Shown one piece after another: positions 17,216 through 27,056 of a stretch of 64,000 bases of DNA. This DNA comes from Acinetobacter sp. A47. GTDB taxonomy: Bacteria > Pseudomonadota > Gammaproteobacteria > Pseudomonadales > Moraxellaceae. The notes beneath the pieces are model-generated. The model did not search any database, was not told the origin of the DNA, and worked only from the letters and a program-made list of their open reading frames with translations. Positions within the stretch are counted from its first letter, which is position 1; every line of letters starts with the position of its first letter. The stretch lies in contig NZ_JSUS01000071.1 in assembly GCF_000805455.1 (NCBI RefSeq), positions 248,001 to 312,000 of the forward strand, given 5' to 3'. The translations under genes were made by a program, and so were the position numbers.

Positions 17216-17533
17216 TTACTTCGCTGCCGCCACTGATTCACCATTTGATTTATAAACGCGAGTTTTCACGCCATCAATCACTTGGTAACCAACACGGTCA
17301 GCCTTTTGGGTTGTAGCATTAAAAATTGCCACGTTTGAAATATGAAGCGTAGCCTCTTGAGTAACGATGCCGCCTTCAGCGCCAGTTACACGGTTTGGCT
17401 TTTGGTGCTTCTTCACTAAGTTAAGGCCTTCGACCTTAACTCGATCTTCAGAAACAGACAAAACAACACCTTGTTTGCCTTTTTCTTTACCTGCGATCAC
17501 AATTACTTGATCGCCTTTTTTAATCTTAGCCAT
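17216..17533 (-). CDS. rplX: 50S ribosomal protein L24
   Basis: Assembly-initiator protein of 105 residues (E. coli 104) with an N-terminal KOW motif ([20 protein letters not shown]) that binds the 5' end of 23S rRNA. It lies 9 nt after rplN. Confidence 0.97.
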   Translation of the reverse strand: MAKIKKGDQVIVIAGKEKGKQGVVLSVSEDRVKVEGLNLVKKHQKPNRVTGAEGGIVTQEATLHISNVAIFNATTQKADRVGYQVIDGVKTRVYKSNGESVAAAK

Positions 17534-17542
17534 GATTGCCTC

Positions 17543-17911
17543 TTATAGAACTTCAGGAGCCAATGAAATGATTTTCATGAACTGTTCAGTACGAAGTTCA
17601 CGAGTCACTGGTCCGAAGATACGAGTAGCAATCGGAGCTTTGTTGTTGTTCAAAATTACAGCAGCGTTATCGTCAAAACGAATAACAGAACCATCTGGAC
17701 GACGGATACCGAATTTTGTACGTACAACTACAGCATTCATCACGTCACCTTTTTTAACACGTGCGCGTGGGATTGCTTCTTTTACAGTAACTTTAATAAT
17801 GTCGCCAACTGAAGCATAACGACGGTGTGAACCACCAAGTACTTTAATACATTGTACGCGGCGTGCACCACTGTTGTCTGCTACGTCGAGCATACTTTCG
17901 GTTTGAATCAT
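17543..17911 (-). CDS. rplN: 50S ribosomal protein L14
   Basis: Large-subunit protein of 122 residues (E. coli 123) at the subunit interface, forming a bridge to 16S rRNA. I place the start at ATG 17911 ([17 protein letters not shown]), the universal L14 N-terminus, which follows TTTTGGAG; an upstream in-frame ATG at 17944 would lie within the spacer hairpin. It is the first gene of the spc operon, preceded by a 92-nt spacer containing a 58-nt hairpin. Confidence 0.97.
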   Translation of the reverse strand: MIQTESMLDVADNSGARRVQCIKVLGGSHRRYASVGDIIKVTVKEAIPRARVKKGDVMNAVVVRTKFGIRRPDGSVIRFDDNAAVILNNNKAPIATRIFGPVTRELRTEQFMKIISLAPEVL

Positions 17912-17930
17912 TGCCCTACTCCAAAACCGA

Positions 17931-17988
17931 GCATCACCGGTCACAATTTCGAAAGGCTCAAAGAGTACTCGAAATTGTCCGATGATGC
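17931..17988 (-). promoter_or_regulatory. 58-nt hairpin in rpsQ-rplN spacer, candidate spc leader or processing site
   Basis: GCATCACCGG (17931-17940) pairs with CCGATGATGC (17979-17988, one G-U) and ACAATTTCGA (17943-17952) pairs perfectly with TCGAAATTGT (17969-17978), giving a stem of about 20 bp with a 2-nt bulge and a small inner CTC/GAG pairing. There is no T-run after it, so it does not resemble a terminator. The structure ends 19 nt before the rplN start. A role in RNase III processing or in translational control of the spc genes is inferred. Confidence 0.6.
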
Positions 17989-18003
17989 AACAAGAACGTC
18001 TAA

Positions 18004-18261
18004 TTACTCAGCAGCAGCTTCAACTACTTCCACTAAAGTCCAAGCTTTAGTTTTAGAAATTGGGCGGCTTTCTTTGATGGTTACCAAGTCGCCTAATTTA
18101 GCAACATTGTTCTCATCATGAGCGTGTAATTTAGTTGAACGGCGGATTGATTTGCCATACAACGGGTGTTGAACGCGGCGTTCAATAAGCACAACAATAG
18201 ACTTGTCCATTTTGTCGCTTACGACTTTGCCGGTTAACGTGCGGACTGTTTTTTCACTCAT
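18004..18261 (-). CDS. rpsQ: 30S ribosomal protein S17
   Basis: Early-binding 16S rRNA protein of 85 residues (E. coli 84), with [20 protein letters not shown] and the S17 signature [18 protein letters not shown]. Its ATG overlaps the rpmC stop by four bases (ATGA). It is the last gene of the S10 operon. Confidence 0.97.
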   Translation of the reverse strand: MSEKTVRTLTGKVVSDKMDKSIVVLIERRVQHPLYGKSIRRSTKLHAHDENNVAKLGDLVTIKESRPISKTKAWTLVEVVEAAAE

Positions 18262-18455
18262 TGTCCGTTCCCCTGTTTTTCGGTAAGGAGTGTCTTAATA
18301 CGAGCAATTGTCTTACGAGCAATTTGCACTTCATGCGATTTGCCTAATTGACCGGTTGCTTTTGCCATACGAAGACGGAATTGGTTAAGCTGTTGCTCAT
18401 CAAGCAAAGCTTTCAACTCTTCTACCGACTTTTCACGTAGATCTTTAGTTTTCAT
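18258..18455 (-). CDS. rpmC: 50S ribosomal protein L29
   Basis: Helical-hairpin protein of 65 residues (E. coli 63) near the exit tunnel, contributing to the trigger factor and SRP docking area. Contains the L29 core [23 protein letters not shown] and [19 protein letters not shown]. Its start shares one base with the rplP stop and its end overlaps rpsQ by four bases. Confidence 0.97.
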   Translation of the reverse strand: MKTKDLREKSVEELKALLDEQQLNQFRLRMAKATGQLGKSHEVQIARKTIARIKTLLTEKQGNGQ

Positions 18456-18868
18456 TACATTACCGTCCGAGTCACGATAGTGGTTTTAAACGGGAGTTTA
18501 GCAGCAGCTAAAGCAAAAGCTTCACGCGCTAACTCGTCGCTAACACCTTCAATTTCGTACAGGATCTTACCTGGCTGGATCTGACAAACCCAGTATTCCA
18601 CGCTACCCTTACCTTTACCCATACGAACTTCTAATGGTTTTTCGGTAATTGGTTTGTCCGGGAATACGCGGATGAAGATTTTACCACCACGTTTGATACG
18701 ACGGCTAATGGTACGACGTGCAGCTTCAATCTGACGCGCAGTCATACGACCACGTTCAGTTGCTTTGATTGCAATCGAACCAAATGATACTGTACTACCA
18801 CGATGCGCTAGACCAGTGTTACGGCCTTTGTGCACTTTACGGAATTTGGTACGTTTAGGTTGCAACAT
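18455..18868 (-). CDS. rplP: 50S ribosomal protein L16
   Basis: Protein of 137 residues (E. coli 136) near the A-site and peptidyl transferase centre. [19 protein letters not shown] at the N-terminus and the middle [20 protein letters not shown] are characteristic. It follows rpsC by 3 nt. Confidence 0.97.
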   Translation of the reverse strand: MLQPKRTKFRKVHKGRNTGLAHRGSTVSFGSIAIKATERGRMTARQIEAARRTISRRIKRGGKIFIRVFPDKPITEKPLEVRMGKGKGSVEYWVCQIQPGKILYEIEGVSDELAREAFALAAAKLPFKTTIVTRTVM

Positions 18869-18871
18869 GGA

Positions 18872-19624
18872 TTATTCTCCCTTGTCAGCAGCACGGTCAC
18901 CGCGACGACCACGACGCTCTTGACCTTCACCACGACCACGACCGCGTTTAGCTGGACGCTCTTCAGCAGGAGCAGGGTTCATGACTTGTTTCATGCCACC
19001 CAAGATCTCGCCACGGAAAATCCAAACTTTAACACCGATCGTACCGTATGTTGTTTCTGCGCGCATAGTTGCATAGTCGATGTCGGCACGAAGTGTATGC
19101 AAAGGTACACGACCTTCACGATACCATTCAGTACGAGCGATCTCTGCACCACCTAAACGGCCAGAAACTTCAACTTTGATACCTTTAGCGCCGGCACGCA
19201 TTGTGTTTTGAACCGCACGTTTCATTGCACGACGGAACATAACACGCTTTTCTAATTGAGAAGCAATTGCTTCAGCAACTAAACGTGCATCCAAGTCTGG
19301 GCGATCAATTTCATTGATGCTGACTTGAGCTGGAACACCCATAATATTGGTGAGTTCGCGCTGTAATTTTTCAATATCTTCGCCTTTTTTACCGATAACG
19401 ATACCAGGACGAGCAGTGCTAATTGTTACTTTAGCAGCGCCTGTAGGACGTTCGATAAGAATATTGCTCACCATCGCATTCTTAAGTTTTTTGATCAAAA
19501 ACTCACGAACTTGAAGATCTTTAAGCAAGTATTCAGCGTATTGTTTCGGATTCGCATACCAGTTAGCGTTATGGCGTTTCACAACACCTAGGCGGATACC
19601 GATTGGATGAACCTTCTGACCCAT
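18872..19624 (-). CDS. rpsC: 30S ribosomal protein S3 with Arg/Gly-rich C-terminal tail
   Basis: Small-subunit protein of 250 residues (E. coli 233) at the mRNA entry channel. It has an N-terminal KH domain with the [17 protein letters not shown] loop (about 75-90) and the C-terminal domain ending near GGMKQVMNP. The last 30 or so residues are Arg/Gly/Glu-rich ([19 protein letters not shown]), longer than in E. coli, and presumably disordered. One base separates it from rplV. Confidence 0.97.
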   Translation of the reverse strand: MGQKVHPIGIRLGVVKRHNANWYANPKQYAEYLLKDLQVREFLIKKLKNAMVSNILIERPTGAAKVTISTARPGIVIGKKGEDIEKLQRELTNIMGVPAQVSINEIDRPDLDARLVAEAIASQLEKRVMFRRAMKRAVQNTMRAGAKGIKVEVSGRLGGAEIARTEWYREGRVPLHTLRADIDYATMRAETTYGTIGVKVWIFRGEILGGMKQVMNPAPAEERPAKRGRGRGEGQERRGRRGDRAADKGE

Positions 19625-19625
19625 A

Positions 19626-19958
19626 TCAAACCCCTACCTTAACGGTGATGTGACAAGTACGCTTAGTAATACGATCTGCACGGCCTTTAGCACGTGGCAT
19701 GATACGTTTCAGGCTCATGCCTTCATCAACGTAAATCGTAGTTACTTTAAGGTCATCAACATCTAAGCTGTTGTTGTGTTCAGCATTCGCAATTGCAGAT
19801 TCAAGCGCTTTTTTAACAAGCACAGCTGCTTTCTTGTTGCTGAAGTTTAAAATGTCTAGCGCACGCGCAACCGACTTACCACGGATCAAATCAGCAACTA
19901 AACGTGCTTTTTGTGCCGAGATAGCGGCACCGCGTAATTTAGCAGTAACTTCCATCAT
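19626..19958 (-). CDS. rplV: 50S ribosomal protein L22
   Basis: Protein of 110 residues, as in E. coli, whose beta-hairpin lines the exit tunnel and is a known macrolide-resistance site ([18 protein letters not shown] region). Two consecutive ATG codons (19958, 19955) are possible; the second is equally well placed relative to the AGG sequence and would remove one residue. Confidence 0.97.
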   Translation of the reverse strand: MMEVTAKLRGAAISAQKARLVADLIRGKSVARALDILNFSNKKAAVLVKKALESAIANAEHNNSLDVDDLKVTTIYVDEGMSLKRIMPRAKGRADRITKRTCHITVKVGV

Positions 19959-19966
19959 AGCACCTA

Positions 19967-20242
19967 TTAACGTTTAGACTTCTTATCAACACCGTGACCA
20001 CGATAGGTACGAGTTGGTGCGAATTCACCCAATTTATGACCAACCATGTGTTCAGTAACGATTACTGGAACGTGGTTACGGCCATTGTGAACAGAAATTG
20101 TTAAACCAACAAAGTCTGGAAGGATCATTGAACGACGTGACCAAGTTTTGATCGGCTTACGGTTGTTAGCAGCAATAGCAGCTTCAACTTTAGCGAACAA
20201 ATGTGCGTCGACGAATGGACCTTTTTTTAATGAACGAGGCAT
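19967..20242 (-). CDS. rpsS: 30S ribosomal protein S19
   Basis: Head protein of 91 residues (E. coli 92) forming a complex with S13. Starts [15 protein letters not shown] and carries the signature [20 protein letters not shown] near the middle. In the order rplB-rpsS-rplV with gaps of 13 and 8 nt. Confidence 0.97.
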   Translation of the reverse strand: MPRSLKKGPFVDAHLFAKVEAAIAANNRKPIKTWSRRSMILPDFVGLTISVHNGRNHVPVIVTEHMVGHKLGEFAPTRTYRGHGVDKKSKR

Positions 20243-20255
20243 TATTCAGATTCCC

Positions 20256-21080
20256 TTACTTGACGCGACGGTCGCGAATAATCATCTTAGTCGTACGCTT
20301 GTTGGTACGTGTCTTGTACCCTTTAGCTTTTTGACCCCATGGGCTTACAGGTTGGATACCCTTACTACGCCCTTCACCACCACCGTGCGGGTGATCTACC
20401 GGGTTCATCGCCATACCACGTACGGTAGGACGAACACCGCGCCAGCGCGCAGCACCAGCTTTACCCAATGAACGAAGGTTGCTTTCTTGGTTAGAAACTT
20501 CACCAATAACAGCGCGACATTCAACATGGACTTTACGCATTTCGCCAGAACGTAAACGAACGATCGCGTAAGAACCATCACGACCCAGTAACTGAACTGA
20601 AGTACCAGCAGAACGTGCTAACTGAGCACCTTTACCGATTTTAAGTTCAAGGTTATGAAGGGTAGAACCGATTGGCATGTTACGAAGTGGCAAGCAGTTA
20701 CCTGGACGAATTGGAGCATCGTTACCAGATTGAACTTTATCACCAGCACGTAAGCCTTTAGGCGCAATGATGTAACGACGTTCACCGTCAGCATATTTCA
20801 ACAAAGCAATATGTGCTGTACGGTTAGGATCGTATTCGATACGTTCTACAGTTGCAGGAACGCCATCTTTATTACGTTTAAAGTCAACAATACGGTAGTT
20901 TTGCTTATGACCACCACCCACGTGACGTGTAGTGATGTGACCATTGTTATTACGACCACCAGTACGTTTTTTAGCTTCTACCAACGGTGCATAAGGCGCG
21001 CCTTTGTGAAGATGGTCATGAACCACTTTCTCTACAAAGCGACGTCCTGGAGACGTTGGCTTACATTTTTGAATTGGCAT
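20256..21080 (-). CDS. rplB: 50S ribosomal protein L2
   Basis: Highly conserved protein of 274 residues (E. coli 273) required for subunit association and the peptidyl transferase centre. The C-terminal signature [14 protein letters not shown] contains the essential His of the family; the N-terminus [19 protein letters not shown] is slightly divergent but in register. Confidence 0.98.
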   Translation of the reverse strand: MPIQKCKPTSPGRRFVEKVVHDHLHKGAPYAPLVEAKKRTGGRNNNGHITTRHVGGGHKQNYRIVDFKRNKDGVPATVERIEYDPNRTAHIALLKYADGERRYIIAPKGLRAGDKVQSGNDAPIRPGNCLPLRNMPIGSTLHNLELKIGKGAQLARSAGTSVQLLGRDGSYAIVRLRSGEMRKVHVECRAVIGEVSNQESNLRSLGKAGAARWRGVRPTVRGMAMNPVDHPHGGGEGRSKGIQPVSPWGQKAKGYKTRTNKRTTKMIIRDRRVK

Positions 21081-21091
21081 AATTCTCGTCC

Positions 21092-21412
21092 TTATTCCGC
21101 TGCGTTTTCAGCGGTATCGCCCAAGTCAGCCATTTCTACATCTTGGCCAGCTTTCAGGGTGACGTATGCTTTTTTCACATCAGAACGACGTCCTAATGTT
21201 TTACCAAAGCGTTTTGTTTTACCTTTAGTGATTGTTGTATTTACTTTAACAACTTCAACACCAAAGAGCTGCTCAACTGCTTTCTTGATTTCAAGCTTGT
21301 TTGCATTTAATGCAACTTTGAACACTTGAACACCAGCAGTATCACCTAAAACTTGTGCTTTTTCTGAGAATACTGGTCCTAATAGGACTTGATAGATACG
21401 TTCGTTGTTCAT
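21092..21412 (-). CDS. rplW: 50S ribosomal protein L23
   Basis: Exit-tunnel rim protein of 106 residues (E. coli 100) and docking site for trigger factor and SRP. The L23 core KALNA... is seen as [19 protein letters not shown]. The start ATG overlaps the rplD stop by four bases (ATGA), so the two are translationally coupled. Confidence 0.97.
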   Translation of the reverse strand: MNNERIYQVLLGPVFSEKAQVLGDTAGVQVFKVALNANKLEIKKAVEQLFGVEVVKVNTTITKGKTKRFGKTLGRRSDVKKAYVTLKAGQDVEMADLGDTAENAAE

Positions 21413-22011
21413 CCGAGTTCTACCTCAATTTTCTTAGCAGCAGCTACAGACATTACAACTTTATCAAATGCGATCAAGCTAACAGGATCAATAGCAGTAG
21501 CATCAACCACATCAACGTGTGGAAGGTTGCGCGCTGCAAGATACAAGTTCTCATCTACAGCATCTGTAATGATCAATGCGCGAGTTGCATTCAAGTCGGT
21601 AAGTTTTGCAAGCAATTCTTTAGTTTTTGGAGCTGCAACAGCAAACTCTTCAACCAATACAAGACGATCTTGGCGAACAAGTTCAGCTAAGATACATTGC
21701 ATTGCACCGCGATACATCTTACGGTTTACTTTTTGAGACCAATCTTGTGGGCGAGCAGCAAAAGTTTTACCACCACCAACCCAGATTGGGCTACGAATAG
21801 AACCCGCACGAGCGCGACCAGTACCTTTTTGACGGAATGGCTTTTTACCACCGCCAGAAACATCTGCACGTGATTTGTGAGCACGAGTACCTTGACGACC
21901 ACCAGCTAAATAAGCTGTAACAACTTGGTGTACAAGAGCTTCGTTAAATTCACGTCCGAAAGCAACTTCAGACAATTCAACAGCAGAGCCGGAAACAGTT
22001 TTTAAATTCAC
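21409..22011 (-). CDS. rplD: 50S ribosomal protein L4
   Basis: Protein of 200 residues (E. coli 201) with a loop reaching into the exit tunnel ([19 protein letters not shown], about 50-70). In E. coli free L4 represses the S10 operon by both attenuation and translational block through the S10 leader; the structured leader upstream of rpsJ here makes an analogous mechanism possible. Confidence 0.97.
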   Translation of the reverse strand: MNLKTVSGSAVELSEVAFGREFNEALVHQVVTAYLAGGRQGTRAHKSRADVSGGGKKPFRQKGTGRARAGSIRSPIWVGGGKTFAARPQDWSQKVNRKMYRGAMQCILAELVRQDRLVLVEEFAVAAPKTKELLAKLTDLNATRALIITDAVDENLYLAARNLPHVDVVDATAIDPVSLIAFDKVVMSVAAAKKIEVELG

Positions 22012-22022
22012 AGTATTTCCCC

Positions 22023-22661
22023 TCAGGCCTTGATGGTAGGACGCACGATAACGTCACCGCCAGTTGCACCAGGAATAGCACCCTTAACAACCAAAACAGA
22101 ACGTTCAGCGTCAATAGATACGATTTCAAGACCTTGAACTGTTACGCGTTCATCACCTAAGTGACCAGCCATTTTCTTGCCTTTGAACACGCGACCAGGA
22201 GTCTGGTTTTGACCTGTAGAACCTAATACACGGTGAGATACAGAGTTACCGTGAGTAGCATCTTGCGTACGGAAATTCCAACGCTTAACACCACCTTGGA
22301 AGCCTTTACCTTTTGATTGACCAGTTACGTCAACAATTTGACCAACTGTGAACAAATCAACACCGATAGAAGCACCAACTTCGCGGCCTTCAAGCTCAGC
22401 TTCAGTAACGCGGAATTCTTTAACCAAACGGCCAGCAGCAACACCTGCTTTCGCAAAGTGACCTTTCTGAGCGTTAGTTACGCGCGATTCGCGACGTTCA
22501 CCAGTAGTTACTTGAATTGCTTGATAACCATCAGTTTCAAGTGTTTTGATTTGCGTAATGCGGTTTGGATCGACTTCGATAACTGTAACAGGTACAGATA
22601 CACCAGCATCCGTAAAGATGCGAGTCATACCACATTTGCGACCGACTAAACCAATAGCCAT
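22023..22661 (-). CDS. rplC: 50S ribosomal protein L3
   Basis: Early-assembly protein of 212 residues (E. coli 209) with a loop near the peptidyl transferase centre; the region [20 protein letters not shown] includes the conserved Gln that is methylated in E. coli. I prefer ATG 22661 ([11 protein letters not shown]) because AGAGG lies nine bases upstream; ATG 22667 is only three bases from it. A 58-nt spacer separates it from rpsJ. Confidence 0.97.
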   Translation of the reverse strand: MAIGLVGRKCGMTRIFTDAGVSVPVTVIEVDPNRITQIKTLETDGYQAIQVTTGERRESRVTNAQKGHFAKAGVAAGRLVKEFRVTEAELEGREVGASIGVDLFTVGQIVDVTGQSKGKGFQGGVKRWNFRTQDATHGNSVSHRVLGSTGQNQTPGRVFKGKKMAGHLGDERVTVQGLEIVSIDAERSVLVVKGAIPGATGGDVIVRPTIKA

Positions 22662-22719
22662 GTGCATAAACCTCTAATAAAGCGGCCTAATTAACTAAGC
22701 AGTTAATTAACCGAAAGCC

Positions 22720-23031
22720 TTAACCCAAAGCGATCTGAACATCTACACCAGCAGCAAGATCTAACTTCATCAATGCATCAACAGTTTTATCTGTTGGTTG
22801 AACGATATCGATCAAGCGCTTGTAAGTGCGGATTTCGTACTGATCACGAGCGTCTTTGTTGACGTGTGGTGAAGTAAGAACGTTGAAGCGTTCGATGCGA
22901 GTAGGCATCGGGATTGGACCACACACTTGTGCGCCAGTACGCTTAGCGGTTTCTACGATCTCTTGAGCAGATTGATCAATCAGGCGATGATCAAAAGACT
23001 TCAAACGGATACGAATTCTCTGGTTAGACAT
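22720..23031 (-). CDS. rpsJ: 30S ribosomal protein S10 (NusE)
   Basis: Small-subunit head protein and transcription antitermination factor NusE, 103 residues as in E. coli. The start is set at ATG 23031 ([19 protein letters not shown]) with TTGGAG nine bases upstream; a longer reading from 23067 runs into the leader and is not conserved. It is the first gene of the superoperon, preceded by a 158-nt leader and a strong promoter. Confidence 0.97.
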
Positions 23032-23189
23032 ACCAGTAAACTCCAAGCCAAATATATAAAGAATCACCCATGACGCACCTCACCTTTTGGCAAGTGTCAA
23101 GGGCAGTGAAAATCACTATGGTCGTGATCGATGCCACGACTGTAATGCGTTGACTACTTTCTTCGTAGTGAACGCCCTCCATTTGAGGG
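23032..23189 (-). promoter_or_regulatory. S10 operon leader RNA
   Basis: Untranslated leader between the predicted transcription start (about 23189) and rpsJ. Four hairpins are visible, from the 5' end of the RNA: CCTC/GAGG around 23175-23189; a composite stem GCGTT/AACGC with inner ACTAC/GTAGT (23147-23175); GTCGTG/CACGAC (23121-23140); and AGTGA/TCACT (23105-23117). The E. coli S10 leader, also multi-hairpin, is the target of L4 autoregulation. Whether L4 binds this one is inference. Confidence 0.6.
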
Positions 23190-23195
23190 TCGCCC

Positions 23196-23224
23196 ATTAT
23201 AACGATTGTTTAAGTCTTATGCAA
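23196..23224 (-). promoter_or_regulatory. Sigma70 promoter of the ribosomal superoperon
   Basis: On the minus strand, -35 TTGCAT (23219-23224) and a consensus -10 TATAAT (23196-23201) are separated by exactly 17 bp. The predicted start is near 23189, followed by a G/C-rich first stretch, typical of growth-rate-controlled promoters. Confidence 0.85.
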
Positions 23225-23257
23225 TTCTTCTTTTCATTTTTTAGGCATTTTATCTGT

Positions 23258-23986
23258 TTATGGACTCAACACATAGTCAATGGCCTGATTCAGCAAGCGG
23301 TTTCCCGCTTCAAACCGGCTTTTCCGGGTGCTTTTCAATTCAGCCATTGCCTGCACATGTTCACCCTTGAAAACAGCCATATCTTCTTCATTTTCGATCA
23401 GCAAAGCCAAAGCCTGTGGCGTGATTTCCGGATGAAACTGGAATCCAAGCACATTACGTCCAATCTGGTACATCTGGTTCCGGCAAACTTCATTCTCGGC
23501 CAGACGTACCCCACCTTTAGGAATTTCAAAGGTTTCACTATGCCATTGTAAAATATTCAAACGCTCGGGAACCTGAAAATAATCATCCGGAATATGTGAA
23601 GCACGCCCGACATCCATCCAGCCCAGCTCCTGAACCGGATTACGGCTGACAGCAGCACCCAGCGCATTGGCAATCAGTTGCCCGCCCAGACATAACCCGA
23701 TGGCAGGCTTTCCGGCCGCCAGATAACGGCGTAACCATCTTTTTTCAAGTTTTAACCAGGGATAATTCGCCTCATCATTTACGCTCATGCTTCCGCCCAT
23801 AATGATAAGCAAATCGACCTCATCTATATGCGGCAAAGCCTCCAGTTCAAGCGGTAAATCGACAGGCAAGGCAAAAAATTCGGTTGCAGTAATTTTTGCC
23901 TGATGAGCTTTCAAATACTCATAACAACTGCCAAAACCTTCACCAGCAATATGCTGAAAATAATGCACCCTTAAATGCGTCTTCAT
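23258..23986 (-). CDS. Class I glutamine amidotransferase domain protein
   Basis: A 242-residue stand-alone class I glutamine amidotransferase, resembling the amidotransferase domain of GMP synthase. The catalytic triad is visible: Cys99 in GLCLGGQ, His185 and Glu187 in FQFHPEI. The WHSETFEIP segment (148-156) is typical of the GMP-synthase-like or gamma-glutamyl-peptide-hydrolase subgroup. No synthetase partner is adjacent, so it may hydrolyse or transfer gamma-glutamyl groups on its own; the substrate is unknown. It reads away from metC and ends 34 bp before the S10 promoter. Confidence 0.85.
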   Translation of the reverse strand: MKTHLRVHYFQHIAGEGFGSCYEYLKAHQAKITATEFFALPVDLPLELEALPHIDEVDLLIIMGGSMSVNDEANYPWLKLEKRWLRRYLAAGKPAIGLCLGGQLIANALGAAVSRNPVQELGWMDVGRASHIPDDYFQVPERLNILQWHSETFEIPKGGVRLAENEVCRNQMYQIGRNVLGFQFHPEITPQALALLIENEEDMAVFKGEHVQAMAELKSTRKSRFEAGNRLLNQAIDYVLSP

Positions 23987-24153
23987 GCGCTATAACCTAT
24001 TATCGTTAGAATGATGCTTAGTCTTAGCAAAAATAAAGCCAGTTTTAGGCAGGGCCCTGTATCTGTAACGTTTCTGTACAAAAGCGGTAAATCACTGGCA
24101 GCTTTGTTCGTTTTCTCTTAACCTCACAGATTATCCTGATTAGATTTTGCCCC

Positions 24154-25347
24154 ATGACAACACCGAACCAAGCACAAACCGATCTCATCCACGCACCCCG
24201 TCAGGCACCCCAATATATTGAAACGGTTCAGCCTCCCCTATTTCGTGCATCAACCATCATTTTCAAAAGTACGGCGCACCTTTTTGACCGGCACTGGACC
24301 GATGCCTATGACTATAGTTATGGCACACACGGTACACCAACAACCTTTACCTTAGGGGACAATATTGCCCGGATTGAAGGCGGAAAATACTGCTTGCTGG
24401 CACCCAGCGGCTTATCTGCGATCAATCTGGTCAACAGCACCTTGCTAGCTACAGGAGATGAAGTCTGGGTACCGGACAATATTTACGGCCCTAATCTTGA
24501 GCACCTGAACCATCTGCAAGACCGTTATGGCATTAGGGTTAAAATGTATAATCCGGTTGATGCCGCCAGTTTTCAACCGACAGAGAAAGCCAAGCTGATC
24601 TGGCTGGAAGCAGCAGGCTCGGTCACGCTAGAGTTTCCCGATCTTATCAACCTGGTCAAGAAAGCACAGCAGGCCAAGGTACTGACTGCATTGGATAACA
24701 CCTGGGGCGCCGGCCTGGCATTTAATGCTTTCGACTTCTCTGCTGAACATTTAGCAGTCGACATCACCGTACATGCCCTCACCAAATACCCGAGCGGAGG
24801 GGGTGACATCCTCATGGGTTCAGTGGTGACCCGCGATCAACAGCTCCACCACAAGCTATACCGGATGCATGCGATTCAGGGGATTTGCGTTTCTGGTGAT
24901 GATACGGCGCAGATTCAACGCAGTCTGGCCCATATGTCACTCCGCTATGACCAGCAATCACAAAGCGCCCTGCACCTGCTTGAATGGCTCAAGCAACAAC
25001 CGCAATTTAGTCAGGTCTTGCATCCGGCCTCACCTGATTCGGCAGGTCATCAGTTCTGGACAGAAATTTGCCCGAGCAGAAAAAGTGCCGGACTGGTCAG
25101 TGTCATTTTCAAAGCAGGATATGATTTGAGCGCAGTTCGTAAATTCTGTGATAACTTAAAACTGTTTAAGCTTGGATTTAGCTGGGGTGGCCCGGTTAGT
25201 CTGGCCATGCTCTATGACTTAAAGCAGATGCGCACACTGCAAAATACACATTTACAACAAGGTTTGCTGGTGCGCTTCTGTATTGGACTAGAACATCCGC
25301 AGGATTTAATACAAGATATTCAAAACGCATTAAAACAGCTCGAATGA
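24154..25347 (+). CDS. metC: Cystathionine beta-lyase-like PLP enzyme
   Basis: PLP-dependent enzyme of the Cys/Met metabolism family, 397 residues. Predicted to cleave cystathionine to homocysteine in methionine synthesis. The PLP lysine is Lys211 in HALTKYPSGGGD, with Asp181 (TALDNT) as the pyridine-nitrogen partner and YSYGTHGTPTT (54-64) in the substrate/PLP-phosphate region, whose YGTHGTPTT form favours cystathionine beta-lyase over gamma-synthase or gamma-lyase. It is divergent from the amidotransferase and 20 nt upstream of the HerA-like gene, so the latter may be cotranscribed. Confidence 0.85.
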   Translation: MTTPNQAQTDLIHAPRQAPQYIETVQPPLFRASTIIFKSTAHLFDRHWTDAYDYSYGTHGTPTTFTLGDNIARIEGGKYCLLAPSGLSAINLVNSTLLATGDEVWVPDNIYGPNLEHLNHLQDRYGIRVKMYNPVDAASFQPTEKAKLIWLEAAGSVTLEFPDLINLVKKAQQAKVLTALDNTWGAGLAFNAFDFSAEHLAVDITVHALTKYPSGGGDILMGSVVTRDQQLHHKLYRMHAIQGICVSGDDTAQIQRSLAHMSLRYDQQSQSALHLLEWLKQQPQFSQVLHPASPDSAGHQFWTEICPSRKSAGLVSVIFKAGYDLSAVRKFCDNLKLFKLGFSWGGPVSLAMLYDLKQMRTLQNTHLQQGLLVRFCIGLEHPQDLIQDIQNALKQLE

Positions 25348-25367
25348 AATTAAAAAACAGGTGAAGC

Positions 25368-26915
25368 ATGAATACACCCATCGTGATCGCTAAAAAAACT
25401 ACAGATACAACACAAGAAATTGTTTTGCATTCTAAATTTGCAAACCGGCATGGTCTGATTGCCGGTGCCACAGGAACCGGTAAAACCGTTACCCTAAAAG
25501 TGCTGGCAGAAAGCTTTTCCCGACTGGGTTTACCCGTATTCCTTGCCGATGCCAAAGGCGATGTTTCCAGCCTTGCCAAAGCTGGTGAGAGTAATCCCAA
25601 ATTTGATGAACGACTGAAAACCTTACAACTTGAACCTGTCCCCTTTGCTGCTGCACCTGTAATTTTCTGGGATTTATTTGGTCAGCAAGGCCACCCGATC
25701 CGCACCACCATTTCAGAAATTGGCCCCTTATTACTGGCTCAGATGCTAAACCTGAATGATACGCAGGAAGGCGTGCTTTCTGCTGTATTCAGGATTGCCG
25801 ATGATCAAGGCCTTTTACTGATCGATTTTAAAGATCTCAAAGCAATGCTCAGCTATGTCAGTGAAAATGCAGCCGAGCTAAAAGCTGAATATGGCAATCT
25901 CTCTCCGGCCAGTCTCGGAGCCATTCAACGTAATTTACTGGCTTTAGGCGATCAGGGCGGTGAACAGTTCTTTGGTGAACCGAGCCTGAATATCCTCGAC
26001 TTTATTCAGACCGATCCCCATGGTCATGGCTACATCAATATTTTAGCAGCCGACAAGCTGATGAATACCCCAAAACTGTACGCCACCTTCTTACTCTGGA
26101 TGATGTCGGAGCTATTTGAACAGCTACCGGAAGTCGGCGATATGGACAAACCCAAACTGGTGTTCTTCTTTGATGAGGCACACTTGCTGTTTGACAATGC
26201 CAGCCCGGCCTTACAACAGAAGATTGAACAAGTGGTACGTCTGATCCGTTCCAAAGGAGTGGGGATTTACTTTATTACCCAGAACCCGCTCGATCTGCCA
26301 GAAAGTGTTTTAGGACAACTTGGCAATCGCGTACAGCATGCCTTACGTGCATTTACGCCCAAAGACCAGAAAGCAGTTAAAACTGCCGCAGATACCTTCC
26401 GTGCCAATCCAGAGTTTAAAGTGGATCAAGCCATTACCGAACTGGCAGTTGGGGAAGCATTGATTAGCTGTCTGGATGAACAGGGCACACCGCAAATCGT
26501 GGAACGTGGCTGGGTGATGCCACCCTACTCCTCTTTTACACCGATTAGCCCTGAAGAACGCCAAGTGATCATTTCACAAAGTATCGTCGCAGGTGTGTAC
26601 GATCAAGCAGTAGACCGCGACAGCGCCTATGAAATGCTGCAAAAGAAAGTCCTGCAACAATCCCAGCAAAAGGAAGCAGAGGCCTTGGCAAAACAGCAAA
26701 GCAAAGAACAGGAAGCGCTGGCCAAGCAACAGGCCAAAGAGCAAGAGCGTTTTGCCCGTGAGCAACAGAAAGCTGCCGAAAAAGCGCAACGTGACCGGGA
26801 AAAACTGACGCAGGATATCGTGGGAACCTTTGCAAAAAGTGCCGCACGCAGTCTGGGTGGCAGTACCGGACAAAAAATTGTCCGGGGTCTACTGGGTTCA
26901 CTGTTTGGTAAATAA
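25368..26915 (+). CDS. HerA-like ATPase, DUF853 (YjgR) family
   Basis: A 515-residue P-loop ATPase of the HerA/FtsK superfamily, DUF853 branch (E. coli YjgR). Walker A is GATGTGKT (33-40), and Walker B is [10 protein letters not shown] (about residue 265). The region [13 protein letters not shown] after the P-loop is characteristic. From about residue 415 there is a long charged coiled coil rich in Gln, Lys and Glu ([17 protein letters not shown]), then a hydrophobic [18 protein letters not shown] end. Function is not established; DNA-translocase activity is assumed from the superfamily. It starts 20 nt after metC and is followed by a strong terminator. Confidence 0.88.
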   Translation: MNTPIVIAKKTTDTTQEIVLHSKFANRHGLIAGATGTGKTVTLKVLAESFSRLGLPVFLADAKGDVSSLAKAGESNPKFDERLKTLQLEPVPFAAAPVIFWDLFGQQGHPIRTTISEIGPLLLAQMLNLNDTQEGVLSAVFRIADDQGLLLIDFKDLKAMLSYVSENAAELKAEYGNLSPASLGAIQRNLLALGDQGGEQFFGEPSLNILDFIQTDPHGHGYINILAADKLMNTPKLYATFLLWMMSELFEQLPEVGDMDKPKLVFFFDEAHLLFDNASPALQQKIEQVVRLIRSKGVGIYFITQNPLDLPESVLGQLGNRVQHALRAFTPKDQKAVKTAADTFRANPEFKVDQAITELAVGEALISCLDEQGTPQIVERGWVMPPYSSFTPISPEERQVIISQSIVAGVYDQAVDRDSAYEMLQKKVLQQSQQKEAEALAKQQSKEQEALAKQQAKEQERFAREQQKAAEKAQRDREKLTQDIVGTFAKSAARSLGGSTGQKIVRGLLGSLFGK

Positions 26916-26930
26916 ATTAGTTATCTGGTT

Positions 26931-26968
26931 AAAAATTAAGGGATAATATATTATCCCTTAATTTTTTT
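26931..26968 (+). terminator. Rho-independent terminator after DUF853 gene
   Basis: A-rich perfect inverted repeat AATTAAGGGATAA / TTATCCCTTAATT with a 3-4 nt loop, followed by seven T. It insulates hmp from the upstream gene. Confidence 0.9.
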
Positions 26969-26997
26969 ATGGAATTTATTCCCACAGTTATTGCAAA

Positions 26998-27040
26998 TGT
27001 TATTTATAAGATGTATTTTAAATACATCTTATAAATAACA
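26998..27040 (+). promoter_or_regulatory. NsrR operator and promoter of hmp
   Basis: A 43-nt inverted repeat centred on 27019, perfect except for the central base (21 + 1 + 21). Its inner 23 nt (27008-27030, half-site AAGATGTATTT) fit the known NsrR consensus AAGATGYATTT with its mirror. A -35 TTGCAA (26991-26996) and -10 TATTTT (27014-27019), spaced 17 bp, put the -10 box inside the operator, as expected for repression. The regulator gene nsrR lies just downstream of hmp. Confidence 0.85.
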
Positions 27041-27056
27041 GCCAAGCGAGATCCTC

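Noticed and set aside
18830-19156. Thr-rich plus-strand ORF opposite rpsC
   Set aside because: Shadow of the Arg/Gly-rich rpsC tail; no ribosome binding site and no family.
23087-23551. 154-residue plus-strand ORF over the S10 leader and amidotransferase gene
   Set aside because: Overlaps the S10 promoter/leader and the antisense of a conserved catalytic gene; composition is not protein-like.
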